A stretch of 64,000 nucleotides of DNA from an uncultured Verrucomicrobiota bacterium (GCA_949293415.1 CASFDK010000037.1:1-64000); one strand, 5' to 3'. Shown: positions 17,470 to 29,460, counted from the first letter of the stretch. Made by a program: numbers and translations. Notes: generated by a model from the sequence alone, not told the origin.

Positions 17470-17508
17470 ACTTCCCCGCGATTGCAAAAAATCGCGGGGG
17501 AAGTTTTT
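17470..17508 (+). terminator. Terminator of dnaK
   Basis: ACTTCCCCGCGAT (17470-17482) pairs with ATCGCGGGGGAAGT (17491 onward) and is followed by six T residues. Confidence 0.9.
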
Positions 17509-17588
17509 TGTCCTTTCCAAAAGGGCGCAAATGTGCAGAATAAAGTCTTTTTACTTTCAACAACTCATAACAACGTAAGAACAAAAAT

Positions 17589-17885
17589 ATGGCTAAAGCA
17601 AAAATTCAACCCCTCGGCGACAGAGTGCTCGTAAAGCAGGTCGAGGAAAAGGAACAAATCAAGGGCGGTATTATCATTCCCGACGCAGCAAAGGAAAAAT
17701 CGCAGGAAGCTACGGTAGTGGCGGTCGGCACGGGCAAGCGCACATCCGACGGCAAGACCATTCCCTTTGAAGTAAAGGTGGGCGACAGCGTTCTCATCTC
17801 CAAGTACGGCGGCACGGAAGTTACAATCGGCGACGAAAAGTTTGTCCTCCTCCGCGAAGACGACATCGTTGCAATCCTTAAATAA
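17589..17885 (+). CDS. groES: Co-chaperonin GroES
   Basis: 98 residues, normal length. It has the family features P-L-G-D-R-V-L-V-K near the N-terminus, the mobile loop ([12 protein letters not shown]) at about 20-31 and the C-terminal [12 protein letters not shown]. It forms the heptameric lid on GroEL. It is 27 bp upstream of groEL in the usual order, and no CIRCE operator was found in the 80-bp leader. Confidence 0.97.
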   Translation: MAKAKIQPLGDRVLVKQVEEKEQIKGGIIIPDAAKEKSQEATVVAVGTGKRTSDGKTIPFEVKVGDSVLISKYGGTEVTIGDEKFVLLREDDIVAILK

Positions 17886-19544
<1,659 letters not shown>

Positions 19545-19596
19545 TTTAGTCGATGCAAATTTCCCCGCGGATTCCGTCCGCGCGGGAAGCTCAGTT

Positions 19597-19632
19597 AAGG
19601 CGGAAGTCGGAAACGGCTTCCGCCTTTTTTTC
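19597..19632 (+). terminator. Terminator of groES-groEL
   Basis: AAGGCGGAAG (19597-19606) pairs with CTTCCGCCTT (19617-19626), followed by a run of T. A second, imperfect GC-rich inverted repeat (CCCGCGG/CCGCGCGGG) lies just before it. Confidence 0.9.
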
Positions 19633-19769
19633 GCCAGATTTCGGCGGCGAAATTTTTTGCGCAATAAAAATAATTTAATTGAAGTAATGTAGACCTTGTG
19701 CAAACATCGTCTCCGTTGATTTTCGCATATCGCGCGAGGATCGATTCGTAAAAATATCTGCTAGAGAAT

Positions 19770-21944
19770 ATGAAAAAAAAGAGTATCATTATGGGAGTGC
19801 TCGCACTGTTGCCTTTCGCGGCGCAGGCGAATTTGGAAACGGTTTTCGAGGAGGATTTTGAAAATCCCGACTCGCTGAAAATCATAGACGCGGCAAAGTT
19901 CGAAGCCGAAACGGTTTCGACGGTATCCGGTTCGGACGCAATATCGGGAAGCGGCTCGATAGTTTTCAACACGCTCAAGAGCAGACAGGGGTGGGAACCG
20001 ATTGTCACGATTCCGCTCGAAGGCAAGGGGCGGTCATACCTTGTAGGTTTCAAGTACAAGGTTCTCGACAAAGATTTAAAGCGCAACATAAGGCTCGCGG
20101 CGGTCATACGCGAAAAAACGCCCGACGGCGAGCAGCGCGTCAACGTAAAGTGGCTTAAGACCGACGGCAAAGTGCACAAAATTTCGTTCGGAGGAACGGT
20201 TTTGGGCGAAAGCGGAATGCTCTGTTTCGTCGCCGAGTGCGGCGTGAAAATCGAGCTCGACGACATCAAAATCGCGAAGTACATTCCGAACCCGAAGGGC
20301 GCGTGGATGTTCGAAAAAGACGCGTTCATCGCGATGACCTACACGCCCGCAAACCCCGATTTCCACAACTTCAAAGAGCCGTTTCTCGAATACACGAAAG
20401 AGCAGTTCTTCCCGTTCATCGACAGGTTCGGGCAGTTCAAACACAAGGATTGGACCGACAAAATCCGTTCCGTTGACGACTTCAAAAAGCGCATCGAAGC
20501 CGAAAAGAGATTCTACAAAAAAATCGGCGCAATTCCGAACCGCGACCAGTTCTGCGGTCTGATTAGGGACGACCTCAAATTCGAATCGACCGGACGTTTC
20601 CGCGTGCAGAAAATCGACGGCAGGTGGTGGTTTGTCGATCCCGAAGGCAACCTGTTTTGGTCGTTCGGCATAACGTGCGTGGGCAATCTCGACCTAACGC
20701 CGATTACCGACCGCGAGAACTATTTCGAGGACATTTCCGACAAGCGTTTCCTCAAGAAAAACAGCTACGGACTCCACTACTACAAGGGCAGAACTTTCGA
20801 TTCGTACGGATTCTTGGAGCGCAATCTCGTGGCGAAATACGGCGACAACTACCGCGATATCTACGGCGACGTCGCCGACGAGCGCATGCGCATGTGGGGC
20901 TTTACGACCTACGGATGCTGGTCGCAGCACTACATAATCGGCAGGGGCAACTTCCCGTTCACGGCGATTGCGACTTCGGGCAGGGCTATAAGCTACAAAA
21001 CAGACACCAAGATGTACGCCTATTGGCGCGACTTCCCCGACTTCTTTACGCCGCAATTCCGCGAAAATACGTTCAAAAACTTGGAGCGGGTCGCGCGCCT
21101 TATCAATATGCCCGCGTGTGTGGGCGTGTTTGTAGACAACGAGCTTCCGTGGCAGTTCGAAACCCTCACGACGGTGAGGGCGTTGCTCGGATGTCCCGCG
21201 ACGCAGCCGTCGAAAATCGAATTCCGCAAAGACTTGAAGGCAAAGTACGGCGAAATCGAAAAACTCAACGCCGCTTGGAAGGCCGACTACAAGGACTGGG
21301 ACGACTTCCTCGCCCGCCGCAATTTCAGCCCCAAGACGAAATCGGGCGAAGCCGATATGCTCGCATTCGAGGAGAAAATGTACGCGCACTATTTCAAAAC
21401 CTGCCGCGACGCGGTCAAGGCGGTTGCGCCCAACACGCTCTATCTCGGCTGCCGTTTTGCGTGGCGCAACAAGCTTGTCGAGCGGGTGGCCTCGCGCTAC
21501 TGCGACGTAATCAGCTACAACGTCTACTCCGACAACATCACGACTTTTTCGTCCGTCAAGGGCTGCGAAGACAAGCCTCTGCTCATCGGCGAATTCCACT
21601 TCGGCAATACCGACAAGGGCATTTACGGCGGCGGGCTCAATCCGCGCGGCACGACCGAAAACCGCAAAAAGGCTTTCGAGAACTACGCAATCAGCGCGTT
21701 CGAAAATCCGAACGTTGTCGGCGCGCACTGGTTCCAGTGGTTCGACCTTTGCACGGCGGGGCGTTTCAACGGCGCAAACTACGCCATAGGCTTTGTGGAC
21801 ATTTGCGACACGCCCGACTATGTAATCGTAAAGGCGGCGCGCAAGCTTGCGAAGAAAATGTACTCGCTACGCCTCAAGGGCGGTCAGAGCACGACGCAAA
21901 GCGAGGGTGCCGCGCTTTCGGTAATCGATACCGACAAGAAATAG
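19770..21944 (+). CDS. GH50-like secreted beta-agarase/galactosidase
   Basis: 724 residues with a signal peptide (about 1-20, AQA cleavage). An N-terminal beta-sandwich region (about 22-175) precedes a TIM-barrel region that opens with P-F-I-D-R-F-G-Q-F-K-H-K-D-W and the block W-W-F-V-D-P-E-G-N-L-F-W-S-F-G-I, both characteristic of GH50-type agarases and their relatives. The likely acid/base Glu is in F-V-D-N-E-L-P-W (about 456) and the nucleophile in L-I-G-E-F-H-F-G (about 607). Known GH50 enzymes cleave beta-1,4 bonds in agarose; for a non-marine host the substrate could be another galactan. It heads a three-gene transcript with two proteins of unknown function. Confidence 0.8.
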   Translation: MKKKSIIMGVLALLPFAAQANLETVFEEDFENPDSLKIIDAAKFEAETVSTVSGSDAISGSGSIVFNTLKSRQGWEPIVTIPLEGKGRSYLVGFKYKVLDKDLKRNIRLAAVIREKTPDGEQRVNVKWLKTDGKVHKISFGGTVLGESGMLCFVAECGVKIELDDIKIAKYIPNPKGAWMFEKDAFIAMTYTPANPDFHNFKEPFLEYTKEQFFPFIDRFGQFKHKDWTDKIRSVDDFKKRIEAEKRFYKKIGAIPNRDQFCGLIRDDLKFESTGRFRVQKIDGRWWFVDPEGNLFWSFGITCVGNLDLTPITDRENYFEDISDKRFLKKNSYGLHYYKGRTFDSYGFLERNLVAKYGDNYRDIYGDVADERMRMWGFTTYGCWSQHYIIGRGNFPFTAIATSGRAISYKTDTKMYAYWRDFPDFFTPQFRENTFKNLERVARLINMPACVGVFVDNELPWQFETLTTVRALLGCPATQPSKIEFRKDLKAKYGEIEKLNAAWKADYKDWDDFLARRNFSPKTKSGEADMLAFEEKMYAHYFKTCRDAVKAVAPNTLYLGCRFAWRNKLVERVASRYCDVISYNVYSDNITTFSSVKGCEDKPLLIGEFHFGNTDKGIYGGGLNPRGTTENRKKAFENYAISAFENPNVVGAHWFQWFDLCTAGRFNGANYAIGFVDICDTPDYVIVKAARKLAKKMYSLRLKGGQSTTQSEGAALSVIDTDKK

Positions 21945-21949
21945 CGGCA

Positions 21950-23608
21950 ATGTTCGCTTCGGCAAAAAAGTTGTTTTTTCTTGCGGGGGCGGCGTTGTGT
22001 CTGCCCCTTTTTGCCGAAGAACCGCCGCCCGACAGGTTGATATGGGACGGCAAAACGTATCAAATAGAGGGGTATGTGTATCCGTTCGAAAAAGTCGGCG
22101 CAGGCGGCAGTTTCGGCTTGGCGGGCAAGAGTTTTTCAAATTCGTGCGCGAGGAATGTGTATGTTTTCGCAATCGAAGGCGGTCGGCTTGTCTGCAAAAA
22201 ACTCCTCGAGCGAACGGCGGGCGGAGAGGTCGAAATAGGGCAGAAGGAAATCGGCGGCGGAATTTTCTGCGACTGGTTTTCGGCGAAAAACATCGGTCTG
22301 CGCGAAATGCGTTCGGGCGGCGACAGGTTTTTTATCGAGGAAAAAAGCTATGTACTCGATGTCGAAAAAGGCGCGGCGCAGGTTCGTCTTGTCCGCGAAA
22401 TGCCCGAGCTGCGGATGTCGTACGCCGACAAAGAGCGCAGGGCGGGCGTTGTTTACGATGACGTGCGCGACGACTGGAGCGGATGTTTCGAGCTCGGGCA
22501 CTTTTGTCTTCAGCCGAACAGAATGGAGTATTCGGGGTTCGCCGATTTGGATGTTGCCAGCGACATTCTGCGGCTAAAACGCGTGAAGACGCGCGGGTTT
22601 GTCTCGAGCTATTTCAAAAGCAGGCGCGGCACGGTTTACCTGAAGTTGAATTTGCCGCCTACGCGCACGAGCGGATATTGTTATGCATCGTTTGTCTGCG
22701 CCGATTTTTTCGATTTCGAGGGCGATGCGGTGGAGATCGAAGTCGAAAATCCGCTCACTCTTTCGCAGCGGGTTGTTGCAATCCGTGCCCTTACGAAGGG
22801 CGAGAGTGTCCATAATCCGCGCGGGAAAACCTACGTTCCCAGCTTCGATGCAAACAGGGCGTTTTTGCGAGATTTGAAAAAACTCTATCCCGAAGTTTCG
22901 TCAGCAAACATCGACGCGCGGAAATTGTCGGCAAAGATGTCGGCGGGCTACGGCGGCTTTTCGCTGGCGGCGAAATATTGCGGGGGCGAGGGGCGGCGCG
23001 CCTATGAGTCGGTTTCGGTCGGCGTTTCGGATGTTTCGGAATTCGACTACGCTTTTCGTTATCCCGATTTCGATTTGAAAAATGCGGCGTTTTCGGTCGT
23101 GTTCCGTTTTACATCGAAAGATTTTTCCGATATCGAAAATTGGCGGTTTCCCAAGCGGGTGAAGCTCGGCGGCGTAGACTGCTGGGACTTCGACAAAGAG
23201 CGGAATGCGGCGTTTCGTTTTGCCACTTCGCCGCTCGCGGGCATCGAAAAAATTGCCGGCGAAATGGGCGACCTTGACGCGCTCGAGACGCTTTCGTTTC
23301 TGCTTTCTTCGAATGCGCAGGCTACGACCTCGGGCGCGGAGCGTCTGCGCGTCGCGGCGGTTCGCGCGGGGCGGGTTGATTTCAAAAAGTATCCCGACTA
23401 TGCTGCGATGTTGGTCGAGTTCGGGGCGGGCAGGGCGGTTGCGAAAATCTTTGCCGAGCGGCTTGCCGACTTCCTCGGTTTCGACTGCGGTTTCAATGCC
23501 GCGTTTGTCGATTCTAAAGATTTTGACAATCCGAAAAAATGTCGCGAGATTTCAATAAGGCTCAATTCGGAAATTTCGAAGGCCCGATATAAATACAAAA
23601 GGAAATGA
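21950..23608 (+). CDS. Secreted protein of unknown function, downstream of GH50 enzyme
   Basis: 552 residues, starting at the ATG 21950-21952, 5 bp after the GH50 stop; the open frame continues far upstream but only as a shadow of the GH50 gene. A clear signal peptide is present (A-K-K-L-F-F-L-A-G-A-A-L-C-L-P-L-F-A, cleaved near AEE). The rest is beta-rich, with many aromatic and charged positions and no catalytic motif that I recognise. Tight spacing on both sides suggests that it works with the GH50 enzyme, perhaps as a polysaccharide-binding or envelope partner; that is inference from position only. Confidence 0.75.
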   Translation: MFASAKKLFFLAGAALCLPLFAEEPPPDRLIWDGKTYQIEGYVYPFEKVGAGGSFGLAGKSFSNSCARNVYVFAIEGGRLVCKKLLERTAGGEVEIGQKEIGGGIFCDWFSAKNIGLREMRSGGDRFFIEEKSYVLDVEKGAAQVRLVREMPELRMSYADKERRAGVVYDDVRDDWSGCFELGHFCLQPNRMEYSGFADLDVASDILRLKRVKTRGFVSSYFKSRRGTVYLKLNLPPTRTSGYCYASFVCADFFDFEGDAVEIEVENPLTLSQRVVAIRALTKGESVHNPRGKTYVPSFDANRAFLRDLKKLYPEVSSANIDARKLSAKMSAGYGGFSLAAKYCGGEGRRAYESVSVGVSDVSEFDYAFRYPDFDLKNAAFSVVFRFTSKDFSDIENWRFPKRVKLGGVDCWDFDKERNAAFRFATSPLAGIEKIAGEMGDLDALETLSFLLSSNAQATTSGAERLRVAAVRAGRVDFKKYPDYAAMLVEFGAGRAVAKIFAERLADFLGFDCGFNAAFVDSKDFDNPKKCREISIRLNSEISKARYKYKRK

Positions 23609-23609
23609 T

Positions 23610-23948
23610 ATGGACGATTTGATGGTTTATATGGCGATTGCAGGCGTGTTCTTCGGGCTTTTCGGCTCGCTCGTCGGCTTGTATTTTTCTTCGAAACGTG
23701 TGTGCGGCGCGATTATGCGGCGCGGCGACCTCGACGACGAGCGGAAGCTTTCCGCGCTTTTCCTTTATTTCCACGCCCTCTTTTGGGGGGCTTCGCTCAT
23801 ACTGCTTTTTATGGCGCTGCTTTCCGTTCTTGTCTTTGCGCGGCTTTCGCACGCAATCGGAAATTTCGAATATATGCCGCTGATGTTGGTTCTCGCGGGC
23901 GGATTTTTCGCCATCTACTCTTTCATCTTCCGCCGATACCGCAAGTAG
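23610..23948 (+). CDS. Small membrane protein of unknown function
   Basis: 112 residues starting 1 bp after the preceding stop. Three hydrophobic segments (about 5-27, 49-76 and 85-106) separate a basic loop (S-K-R-V-C-G-A-I-M-R-R-G-D) from a basic C-terminus (R-R-Y-R-K). I do not recognise the family. It is last in the GH50 transcript and ends before a hairpin shared with the convergent sdh operon. Confidence 0.65.
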   Translation: MDDLMVYMAIAGVFFGLFGSLVGLYFSSKRVCGAIMRRGDLDDERKLSALFLYFHALFWGASLILLFMALLSVLVFARLSHAIGNFEYMPLMLVLAGGFFAIYSFIFRRYRK

Positions 23949-24005
23949 CTTGCGGCGGGACGCAATTCCCCCGTCCGTTTTGCGGTCTCGGTATTTGGCA
24001 AACAA

Positions 24006-24039
24006 AAAACCCGCCGTTTTTTGCGAACGCGCGGGTTTT
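24006..24039. terminator. Bidirectional terminator between the GH50 operon and sdhB
   Basis: AAAACCCGC (24006-24014) pairs with GCGGGTTTT (24031-24039). Runs of A on the left and T on the right allow it to end transcripts from both directions. Confidence 0.8.
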
Positions 24040-24059
24040 GTTTTGAATGTTTTTAGAAA

Positions 24060-24821
24060 CTATTGACCCTGTGTTGCGAGCTGTTTTGCCTTCGCAACCG
24101 CGTAGTCGCGGTTCATCTTTGCGATGAAGTCGAGCGTGATACCCTTCGGGCAAACCGCTTGGCATTCGCCGTAGTTCGAGCAGTTGCCGAAACCGAGTTC
24201 GTCCATCTTCTCGACCATTGCGATTGTGCGTCTGTCCTTTTCGGGCGCGCCCTGCGGCAGGTAGTTGAGGTGCGAGACCTTCGCCGCCGTGAAGAGCATT
24301 GCCGAAGCGTTCGGGCAAGCCGCAACGCATGCGCCGCAACCGATGCAGGCCGCTGCGTCCATTGCTTTTTCAAGCGTGTCCTTTGCGATGAGAACCGCGT
24401 TCGCGTCCTGAGGCGCGCCCGTGCGAATCGATATGTAGCCGCCCGCCTGCTGGATTTGGTCGAGGGCTTCTCGCGAGACAACGAGGTCTTTCTTAATCGG
24501 GAACGGACCCGCTCTCCACGGTTCGACTACGATTGTGTCGCCGTCCTTGAACTTACGCATATGCAGCTGGCAGACGGTTGTTTCGCGTTCGGGACCATGG
24601 GGAATGCCGTTGATTACCATAGAGCACATGCCGCAGATACCTTCGCGGCAGTCGTGGTCGAATGCTATCGGTTCTTTATTCTGCGCTACGAGCTGCTCGT
24701 TGAGAATGTCGAACATTTCGAGGAACGAGCTGTCTTCGCTGACGTTGTCGACGGTGTAGGTTTCGAAACGTCCTTTAACGTTTTCGCCCTTCTGTCTCCA
24801 AATTTTAAGATGTACTTTCAT
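24060..24821 (-). CDS. sdhB: Succinate dehydrogenase/fumarate reductase iron-sulfur subunit
   Basis: 253 residues. The [2Fe-2S] ligands are in [10 protein letters not shown] (about 59-68), and two later clusters are bound by [12 protein letters not shown] and [12 protein letters not shown]. The protein passes electrons between the flavoprotein SdhA and the membrane cytochrome SdhC. It is last in the sdhC-sdhA-sdhB transcript, 20 bp after sdhA. The layout is of the Bacteroidetes/epsilonproteobacterial type, which often runs as fumarate reductase with menaquinol. Confidence 0.95.
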   Translation of the reverse strand: MKVHLKIWRQKGENVKGRFETYTVDNVSEDSSFLEMFDILNEQLVAQNKEPIAFDHDCREGICGMCSMVINGIPHGPERETTVCQLHMRKFKDGDTIVVEPWRAGPFPIKKDLVVSREALDQIQQAGGYISIRTGAPQDANAVLIAKDTLEKAMDAAACIGCGACVAACPNASAMLFTAAKVSHLNYLPQGAPEKDRRTIAMVEKMDELGFGNCSNYGECQAVCPKGITLDFIAKMNRDYAVAKAKQLATQGQ

Positions 24822-24841
24822 TTGTATTCCGAAATTTTAGA

Positions 24842-26770
24842 TTATTTATACGAGCGGACGACGGGCTTTACTTCGTCGTGCGTTATGGGTTCTTTTTCGA
24901 GGCGCGGCGGCTTGCCTTCGCCGTCGTACATCCAGACTGCGGCGTACGAGTATTCGGCGTCGTTGCGCTTTGCTTCGCCGTCGTCCGTCTGGTGTTCAAC
25001 GCGGAAGTGTGCGCCGCAGCTTTCCTTTCTGTCGAGTGCGTCGCGAACCATCACTTCGGCGAATTCGAGGAAGTCGGCAACGCGACCTGCGCGTTCGAGT
25101 TCGTTGTTGAGGGTGTTTTCCTCGCCGACAATCTTGAGGTCTTTCCAGAACTCTTCGCGAAGCTGCGGGATGAGTTCCAGCGCCTTCTTGAGACTTTCCT
25201 CCGAGCGTGCCATGCCGCAGTATTCCCACATAATCTTGCCCAGCTTCATATGGAAGTGGCGGGGGCTCTGCGTGCCCTTGATGCTCATCAATTTCTTGAT
25301 TTGGTCGCGGACGTTCTTTTCGGCTTCGTCGAATTCGGGACGGTCTGTCGAGATTTTCTGCGCGCCAACGCGTGCCAGATAGTTCGGCAGGGTGTAGGGG
25401 ATTACGAAGTAGCCGTCGGCAAGACCCTGCATGAGAGCCGATGCGCCGAGGCGGTTTGCGCCGTGGTCGGAGAAGTTTGCTTCGCCGAGAACGAACAGCC
25501 CCGGAATCGTGCTTTCGAGGGTGTAGTCAACCCACAGACCGCCCATCGTGTAGTGCGATGCGGGATATATGCGCATCGGGGTTTCGTATGCGTTTTCGCC
25601 CGTGATGCGTTCGTACATATCGAAGAGGTTGCCGTACTTTTCCTTGACCGTTTTGAGACCATCGCGCTTGATTGCGTCGGCAAAGTCGAGGTATACGCCG
25701 CGTCTTTCGCCGCCGACCGCAGGACCGACGCCGCGTCCGTCGTCGCAGGCTTCCTTAGCCGCGCGCGAGGAGATGTCGCGGGGAGCGAGGTTGCCGAACG
25801 AGGGGTATTTTCTTTCCAAATAATAGTCGCGGTCTTCTTCGGCGATTTCCGAAGGCTTCTTTGTGCAGTCTTCCTTCTTCTTGGGAACCCACACGCGACC
25901 GTCGTTGCGGAGCGATTCGCTCATAAGCGTGAGCTTGCTCTGCTGGTCGCCGTGCTGCGGAATGCAGGTGGGGTGAATCTGCGTGAAGCAGGGGTTTGCA
26001 AAGCCCGCGCCGCGCTTGTAGCAACGGTATGCCGCCGTTACGCTGCAGCCCTGTGCGTTTGTCGAAAGGTAGAATACGTTGCCGTAGCCGCCCGTGCAGA
26101 GCAGAACCGCGTCGGCGGAGTATCTTTCGATGTCGCCCGTGAGGAGGTTGCGGACGATGATGCCCTTTGCCGAGCCGTCGATTTTAACGAGGTCGAGCAT
26201 TTCGCGGCGCGTGTACATCTTTACCTTGCCGAGGGCGATTTGTCTTTCGAGAGCCGAGTATGCCCCGAGAAGCAGCTGCTGACCCGTCTGACCGCGCGCG
26301 TAGAACGTTCGGCTGACCTGTGCGCCGCCGAACGAGCGGTTCGCCAACAGACCGCCGTATTCGCGGGCGAACGGAACACCCTGCGCAACGCACTGGTCGA
26401 TGATGTTTACGCTCACTTCTGCCAAACGGTAGACATTGGCTTCGCGCGAACGGAAGTCGCCACCCTTAACCGTGTCGTAGAAGAGACGGTAGATGCTGTC
26501 GCCGTCGTTCTGGTAGTTTTTCGCCGCGTTGATACCGCCCTGCGCCGCGATGGAGTGCGCGCGTCTGGGGCTGTCTTGGTAGCAGAAGCAGTCGACGTTG
26601 TAGCCCTGTTCCGCCAAGCTTGACGCCGCGCTCGCGCCGGCAAGACCGCTACCCACAACGATAACGCGGAACTTTCTGCGGTTCGACGGATTTACGAGCT
26701 TTGCGTGAAATTTGAAGTTCGACCACTTTTCGGAAATCGGCCCTTCGGGTATTTTAGAATCCAAACTCAT
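24842..26770 (-). CDS. sdhA: Succinate dehydrogenase/fumarate reductase flavoprotein subunit
   Basis: 642 residues. The FAD-binding [12 protein letters not shown] is near the N-terminus, with the covalent FAD His in [12 protein letters not shown]. Substrate-site segments H-P-T-C-I-P and [11 protein letters not shown] are present. It carries the active site that interconverts succinate and fumarate. Together with a single b558-type cytochrome subunit, the direction in an anaerobe is likely to be fumarate reduction; sequence alone does not decide it. Confidence 0.96.
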   Translation of the reverse strand: MSLDSKIPEGPISEKWSNFKFHAKLVNPSNRRKFRVIVVGSGLAGASAASSLAEQGYNVDCFCYQDSPRRAHSIAAQGGINAAKNYQNDGDSIYRLFYDTVKGGDFRSREANVYRLAEVSVNIIDQCVAQGVPFAREYGGLLANRSFGGAQVSRTFYARGQTGQQLLLGAYSALERQIALGKVKMYTRREMLDLVKIDGSAKGIIVRNLLTGDIERYSADAVLLCTGGYGNVFYLSTNAQGCSVTAAYRCYKRGAGFANPCFTQIHPTCIPQHGDQQSKLTLMSESLRNDGRVWVPKKKEDCTKKPSEIAEEDRDYYLERKYPSFGNLAPRDISSRAAKEACDDGRGVGPAVGGERRGVYLDFADAIKRDGLKTVKEKYGNLFDMYERITGENAYETPMRIYPASHYTMGGLWVDYTLESTIPGLFVLGEANFSDHGANRLGASALMQGLADGYFVIPYTLPNYLARVGAQKISTDRPEFDEAEKNVRDQIKKLMSIKGTQSPRHFHMKLGKIMWEYCGMARSEESLKKALELIPQLREEFWKDLKIVGEENTLNNELERAGRVADFLEFAEVMVRDALDRKESCGAHFRVEHQTDDGEAKRNDAEYSYAAVWMYDGEGKPPRLEKEPITHDEVKPVVRSYK

Positions 26771-26788
26771 TGTTGTTCCCTTCGATTG

Positions 26789-27619
26789 TTATTTCTTTGT
26801 GCAGGGTTTGCAGCCTTCCTTGAGGAAGTCGTAGTTTACGAAAATCTGCCCCTTTGCGTCTTTGAGCTGGCTGAACTGTTTTTCAACCTGCGCAACGGGG
26901 AGAATCTGGCAGTCGGTGTATTTCGACACGAGAACCGCCAGCGGATTGATTGAGAAGCCGAGCGCGATTACGATGCAGTAGAGCATTGCGATTGCGTTCA
27001 GGCGGTAGCGCCACGCTTCGTTGCGGAAGCCGATACTCTGGAACATACTGCTTACGCCGTGCGAGAGGTGGAAGCCGATTACGACCATCGAGAAAATGTA
27101 TGCCAACGAAATCCACGGATTCGAGAAGCCCAGAATGAGCATTGCATAGACGTCGTGGAGGGTCTTGCCTTCGTACATGCCCGCCGTCGCCTTCCATTCG
27201 AGGAGCTTAAACGAGGGGTCGAGGTTGAGCACCGTGTAGTGCATGATGTGGATAACCGCGAAAAGCGCGATAATCGTACCAGAGAAAATCATTGTTCTGC
27301 CCGCGAACGTGCAAGCCAGACTTTTCTTGACCGAGTAGCGTTGCGGGCGCGACTTGCCGTTTTCGAGGACGAGCAGGTATGCCGTCAGCAGGTGCAACAC
27401 AAAGCAAGCTCCCAGACAGAGTCTGAAGCCCCAGAGTATCTCCCACGGAAGGGTCTGGAGGAAGTTTGCATATGCGTTGATTGCGTGCGGACCGCCTTCC
27501 AACGTCTGCAGGTTTCCGAGCATATGTATCAGCAGGAACGAAGCCAACACAAAACCCGTAACGGCCATCGCGAATTTTTTCATCAGCGACGACATCAGTG
27601 ATTTTTTTATGTTTCCCAT
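26789..27619 (-). CDS. sdhC: Succinate dehydrogenase cytochrome b558-type membrane subunit
   Basis: 276 residues with five predicted membrane helices. His residues suited to ligate two haems lie in L-L-I-H-M-L-G, V-L-H-L-L-T, F-A-V-I-H-I-M-H-Y and F-H-L-S-H-G. The length and single-subunit anchor match the SdhC b558 family found in Bacteroidetes, Wolinella and Bacillus. It is first in the sdhCAB transcript. The frame has an extra hydrophilic C-terminal tail ending in K-E-G-C-K-P-C-T-K-K, whose Cys pair is unusual and of unknown role. Confidence 0.93.
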   Translation of the reverse strand: MGNIKKSLMSSLMKKFAMAVTGFVLASFLLIHMLGNLQTLEGGPHAINAYANFLQTLPWEILWGFRLCLGACFVLHLLTAYLLVLENGKSRPQRYSVKKSLACTFAGRTMIFSGTIIALFAVIHIMHYTVLNLDPSFKLLEWKATAGMYEGKTLHDVYAMLILGFSNPWISLAYIFSMVVIGFHLSHGVSSMFQSIGFRNEAWRYRLNAIAMLYCIVIALGFSINPLAVLVSKYTDCQILPVAQVEKQFSQLKDAKGQIFVNYDFLKEGCKPCTKK

Positions 27620-27801
27620 GATTTTCTTTTCAGGTTACGATTACTAAAAATGGAAGCCCCAACTAATGCAAAATTGAGCCTTTCTTTCAACAAAATTTTT
27701 CGGGAAAGTTGGCGGATTTCGAGGCTGTTCGACCGAAGGCGTCTTGTAAAATGCCGCTTCGGTATTCGGTTGACAGTTTGCCGAATTTCCGCCGAATCTT
27801 C

Positions 27802-27831
27802 TTGCCAGCCGATTCTCCGCTGCTCTATAAT
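27802..27831 (+). promoter_or_regulatory. Sigma-70-type promoter for the GH13 gene
   Basis: TTGCCA (27802-27807), an 18-bp spacer and a consensus TATAAT (27826-27831) lie 43 bp before the ATG at 27874. The divergent sdhC promoter must lie elsewhere in the same 254-bp gap; a TTGACA at 27770 lacks a good partner. Confidence 0.6.
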
Positions 27832-27873
27832 TTCGGAGCAATTCAAAATTAACCTACAACAACACACATAAAT

Positions 27874-29328
27874 ATGTACACGAAAAAACTGCTCGTTTTT
27901 ATCGTCTCGCTCGCCGTTTCGGTCAACGCGTTTTCCGCCGCAAGGGTTGCAAAACCCGTTTCAGAAGACTTCAAAAAGTCGGTGATTTACCAGATTCTCT
28001 TGCCCGCATTCACCCAAGAGGGCACTATAAATAAAGCGGCGGAAATGCTGCCCTACGTGAAATCGCTCGGCGTTGACATCGTATACCTCTGTCCGCTCAC
28101 CGAACACGACGACGATATGGACCAAAAGTTCTGGAGCGAACGCCAAAAAGCCGCCAAAACAAACAATCCGAAAAATCCGTACAGGATGAAGGACTACTTC
28201 AAAATCGACCCGTCGTACGGCACTTCCGCCGACGTGAAAAAGTTCGTCGAAACGGCGCATTCGCTCGGGCTGAAGGTGATTTTCGACCTCGTATACTACC
28301 ACTGCGGACCCAAGGCGAACATCATCCGGGAACATCCCGATTTCGTTCTCTACAAACCCGACGGCAGCTTCGACACGGGCGAATGGGCGTTCCCAAAGCT
28401 CAATTTCAAGAATAAAGAACTGCGCGAGTATCTCACTAAAAATATGGAGTACTTTGTGAGGGAGTACAACATCGACGGTTACCGTACCGACGTGGGCGAA
28501 ATGGTGCCCTCCGACTTCTGGGACGCCGCCGCCGAACGCGTGCGCAAAATTAAGCCCGAACTTCTGATGATTGAAGAGAGCGAACGCCACAGCGCGACGG
28601 AAAAGACATACGATGCCACCTACGAAGTGCTCTGGCAGCGCAGGACAATAGAGGTCTTCCACGATAAAAAGCCCGCGAAAATCCTGCGCGAACGCTGGGA
28701 GTCGTTCGACAAAGAGCAGCCGAAAAACGCGCGCGTTCTCCGCGCAATGGAAAACCACGACTTCGCCAACGGACCCTTCCGCAAACGCTGCGAAATCCGC
28801 TTCGGATATCGCGGAATGGACGCGGTAATGGTGATGAATTTCACCCTCGACGGCATTCCCTTTATATACAGCGGCAACGAATTTGCCGACGACGCGCCGA
28901 TGACGATTTTCTCCGACCGCACACACGGCAGATACTTCACCGAATGGGCGAATATGTTCACCGAACAGGGCAAACGCAGAATGGCACTCGTGAAGAAACT
29001 AATCGAACTGCGCAAAGACCCCGTTTTCTACGACGGCAAAACGCGCTGGCTCGACAACGACAAGCCCGACGCGGTTCTCTCGTACACCCGCGAATCTAAA
29101 GAGGGCGCGGCGTTTGTGGCAATCAACGCGTCGGATAAATGCATCTCTACGACGGTCGACGCGGACTTCGGCGGCTCGTCGGAACTGCTTTCGTACGGCG
29201 CAAAATGCGAATCGGATAACGGAAAGACGAAACTGGAACTCCAGCCGAAAGGCTACATAGTGCTGAGGAAAAGCGCGGAAAATAGAAAGCCGAAAGTGCT
29301 GCGCCGCAACCGCGCCCCGATAATGTAG
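27874..29328 (+). CDS. GH13 alpha-amylase-family enzyme, secreted
   Basis: 484 residues with a signal peptide (about 1-22). The GH13 regions are readable: region I F-D-L-V-Y-Y-H (about 137-143, where most members have Asn before His), region II G-Y-R-T-D with nucleophile Asp206, region III M-I-E-E with the acid/base Glu at 234 or 235, and region IV N-H-D at 294-296. The enzyme acts on alpha-glucosidic links of starch, glycogen or oligosaccharides; subfamily and specificity are not clear. A short C-terminal beta domain follows the barrel, and the end is basic (R-K-P-K-V-L-R-R-N-R). It is monocistronic. Confidence 0.85.
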   Translation: MYTKKLLVFIVSLAVSVNAFSAARVAKPVSEDFKKSVIYQILLPAFTQEGTINKAAEMLPYVKSLGVDIVYLCPLTEHDDDMDQKFWSERQKAAKTNNPKNPYRMKDYFKIDPSYGTSADVKKFVETAHSLGLKVIFDLVYYHCGPKANIIREHPDFVLYKPDGSFDTGEWAFPKLNFKNKELREYLTKNMEYFVREYNIDGYRTDVGEMVPSDFWDAAAERVRKIKPELLMIEESERHSATEKTYDATYEVLWQRRTIEVFHDKKPAKILRERWESFDKEQPKNARVLRAMENHDFANGPFRKRCEIRFGYRGMDAVMVMNFTLDGIPFIYSGNEFADDAPMTIFSDRTHGRYFTEWANMFTEQGKRRMALVKKLIELRKDPVFYDGKTRWLDNDKPDAVLSYTRESKEGAAFVAINASDKCISTTVDADFGGSSELLSYGAKCESDNGKTKLELQPKGYIVLRKSAENRKPKVLRRNRAPIM

Positions 29329-29460
29329 TCCTACCGACGGACAAAACAACCTCCGCCCCGCCGCAATCGCCGCTGTTTCGAGTATGCAAATGCCGCTCCG
29401 TTCGGCGCGGCGGGGATTGTGGTTGTCTGTATGAATTTGTTCGCCGTGTTTTGGAGTTAT

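Noticed and set aside
17509..17588. CIRCE operator before groES
   Set aside because: The inverted repeat TTAGCACTC-N9-GAGTGCTAA is not present in the leader.
20624..21949. Very long open frame upstream of the secreted protein at 21950
   Set aside because: It is an alternative frame of the GH50 gene; its Arg/Gln-rich translation has no family features, whereas the GH50 frame and the signal peptide at 21950 are clear.
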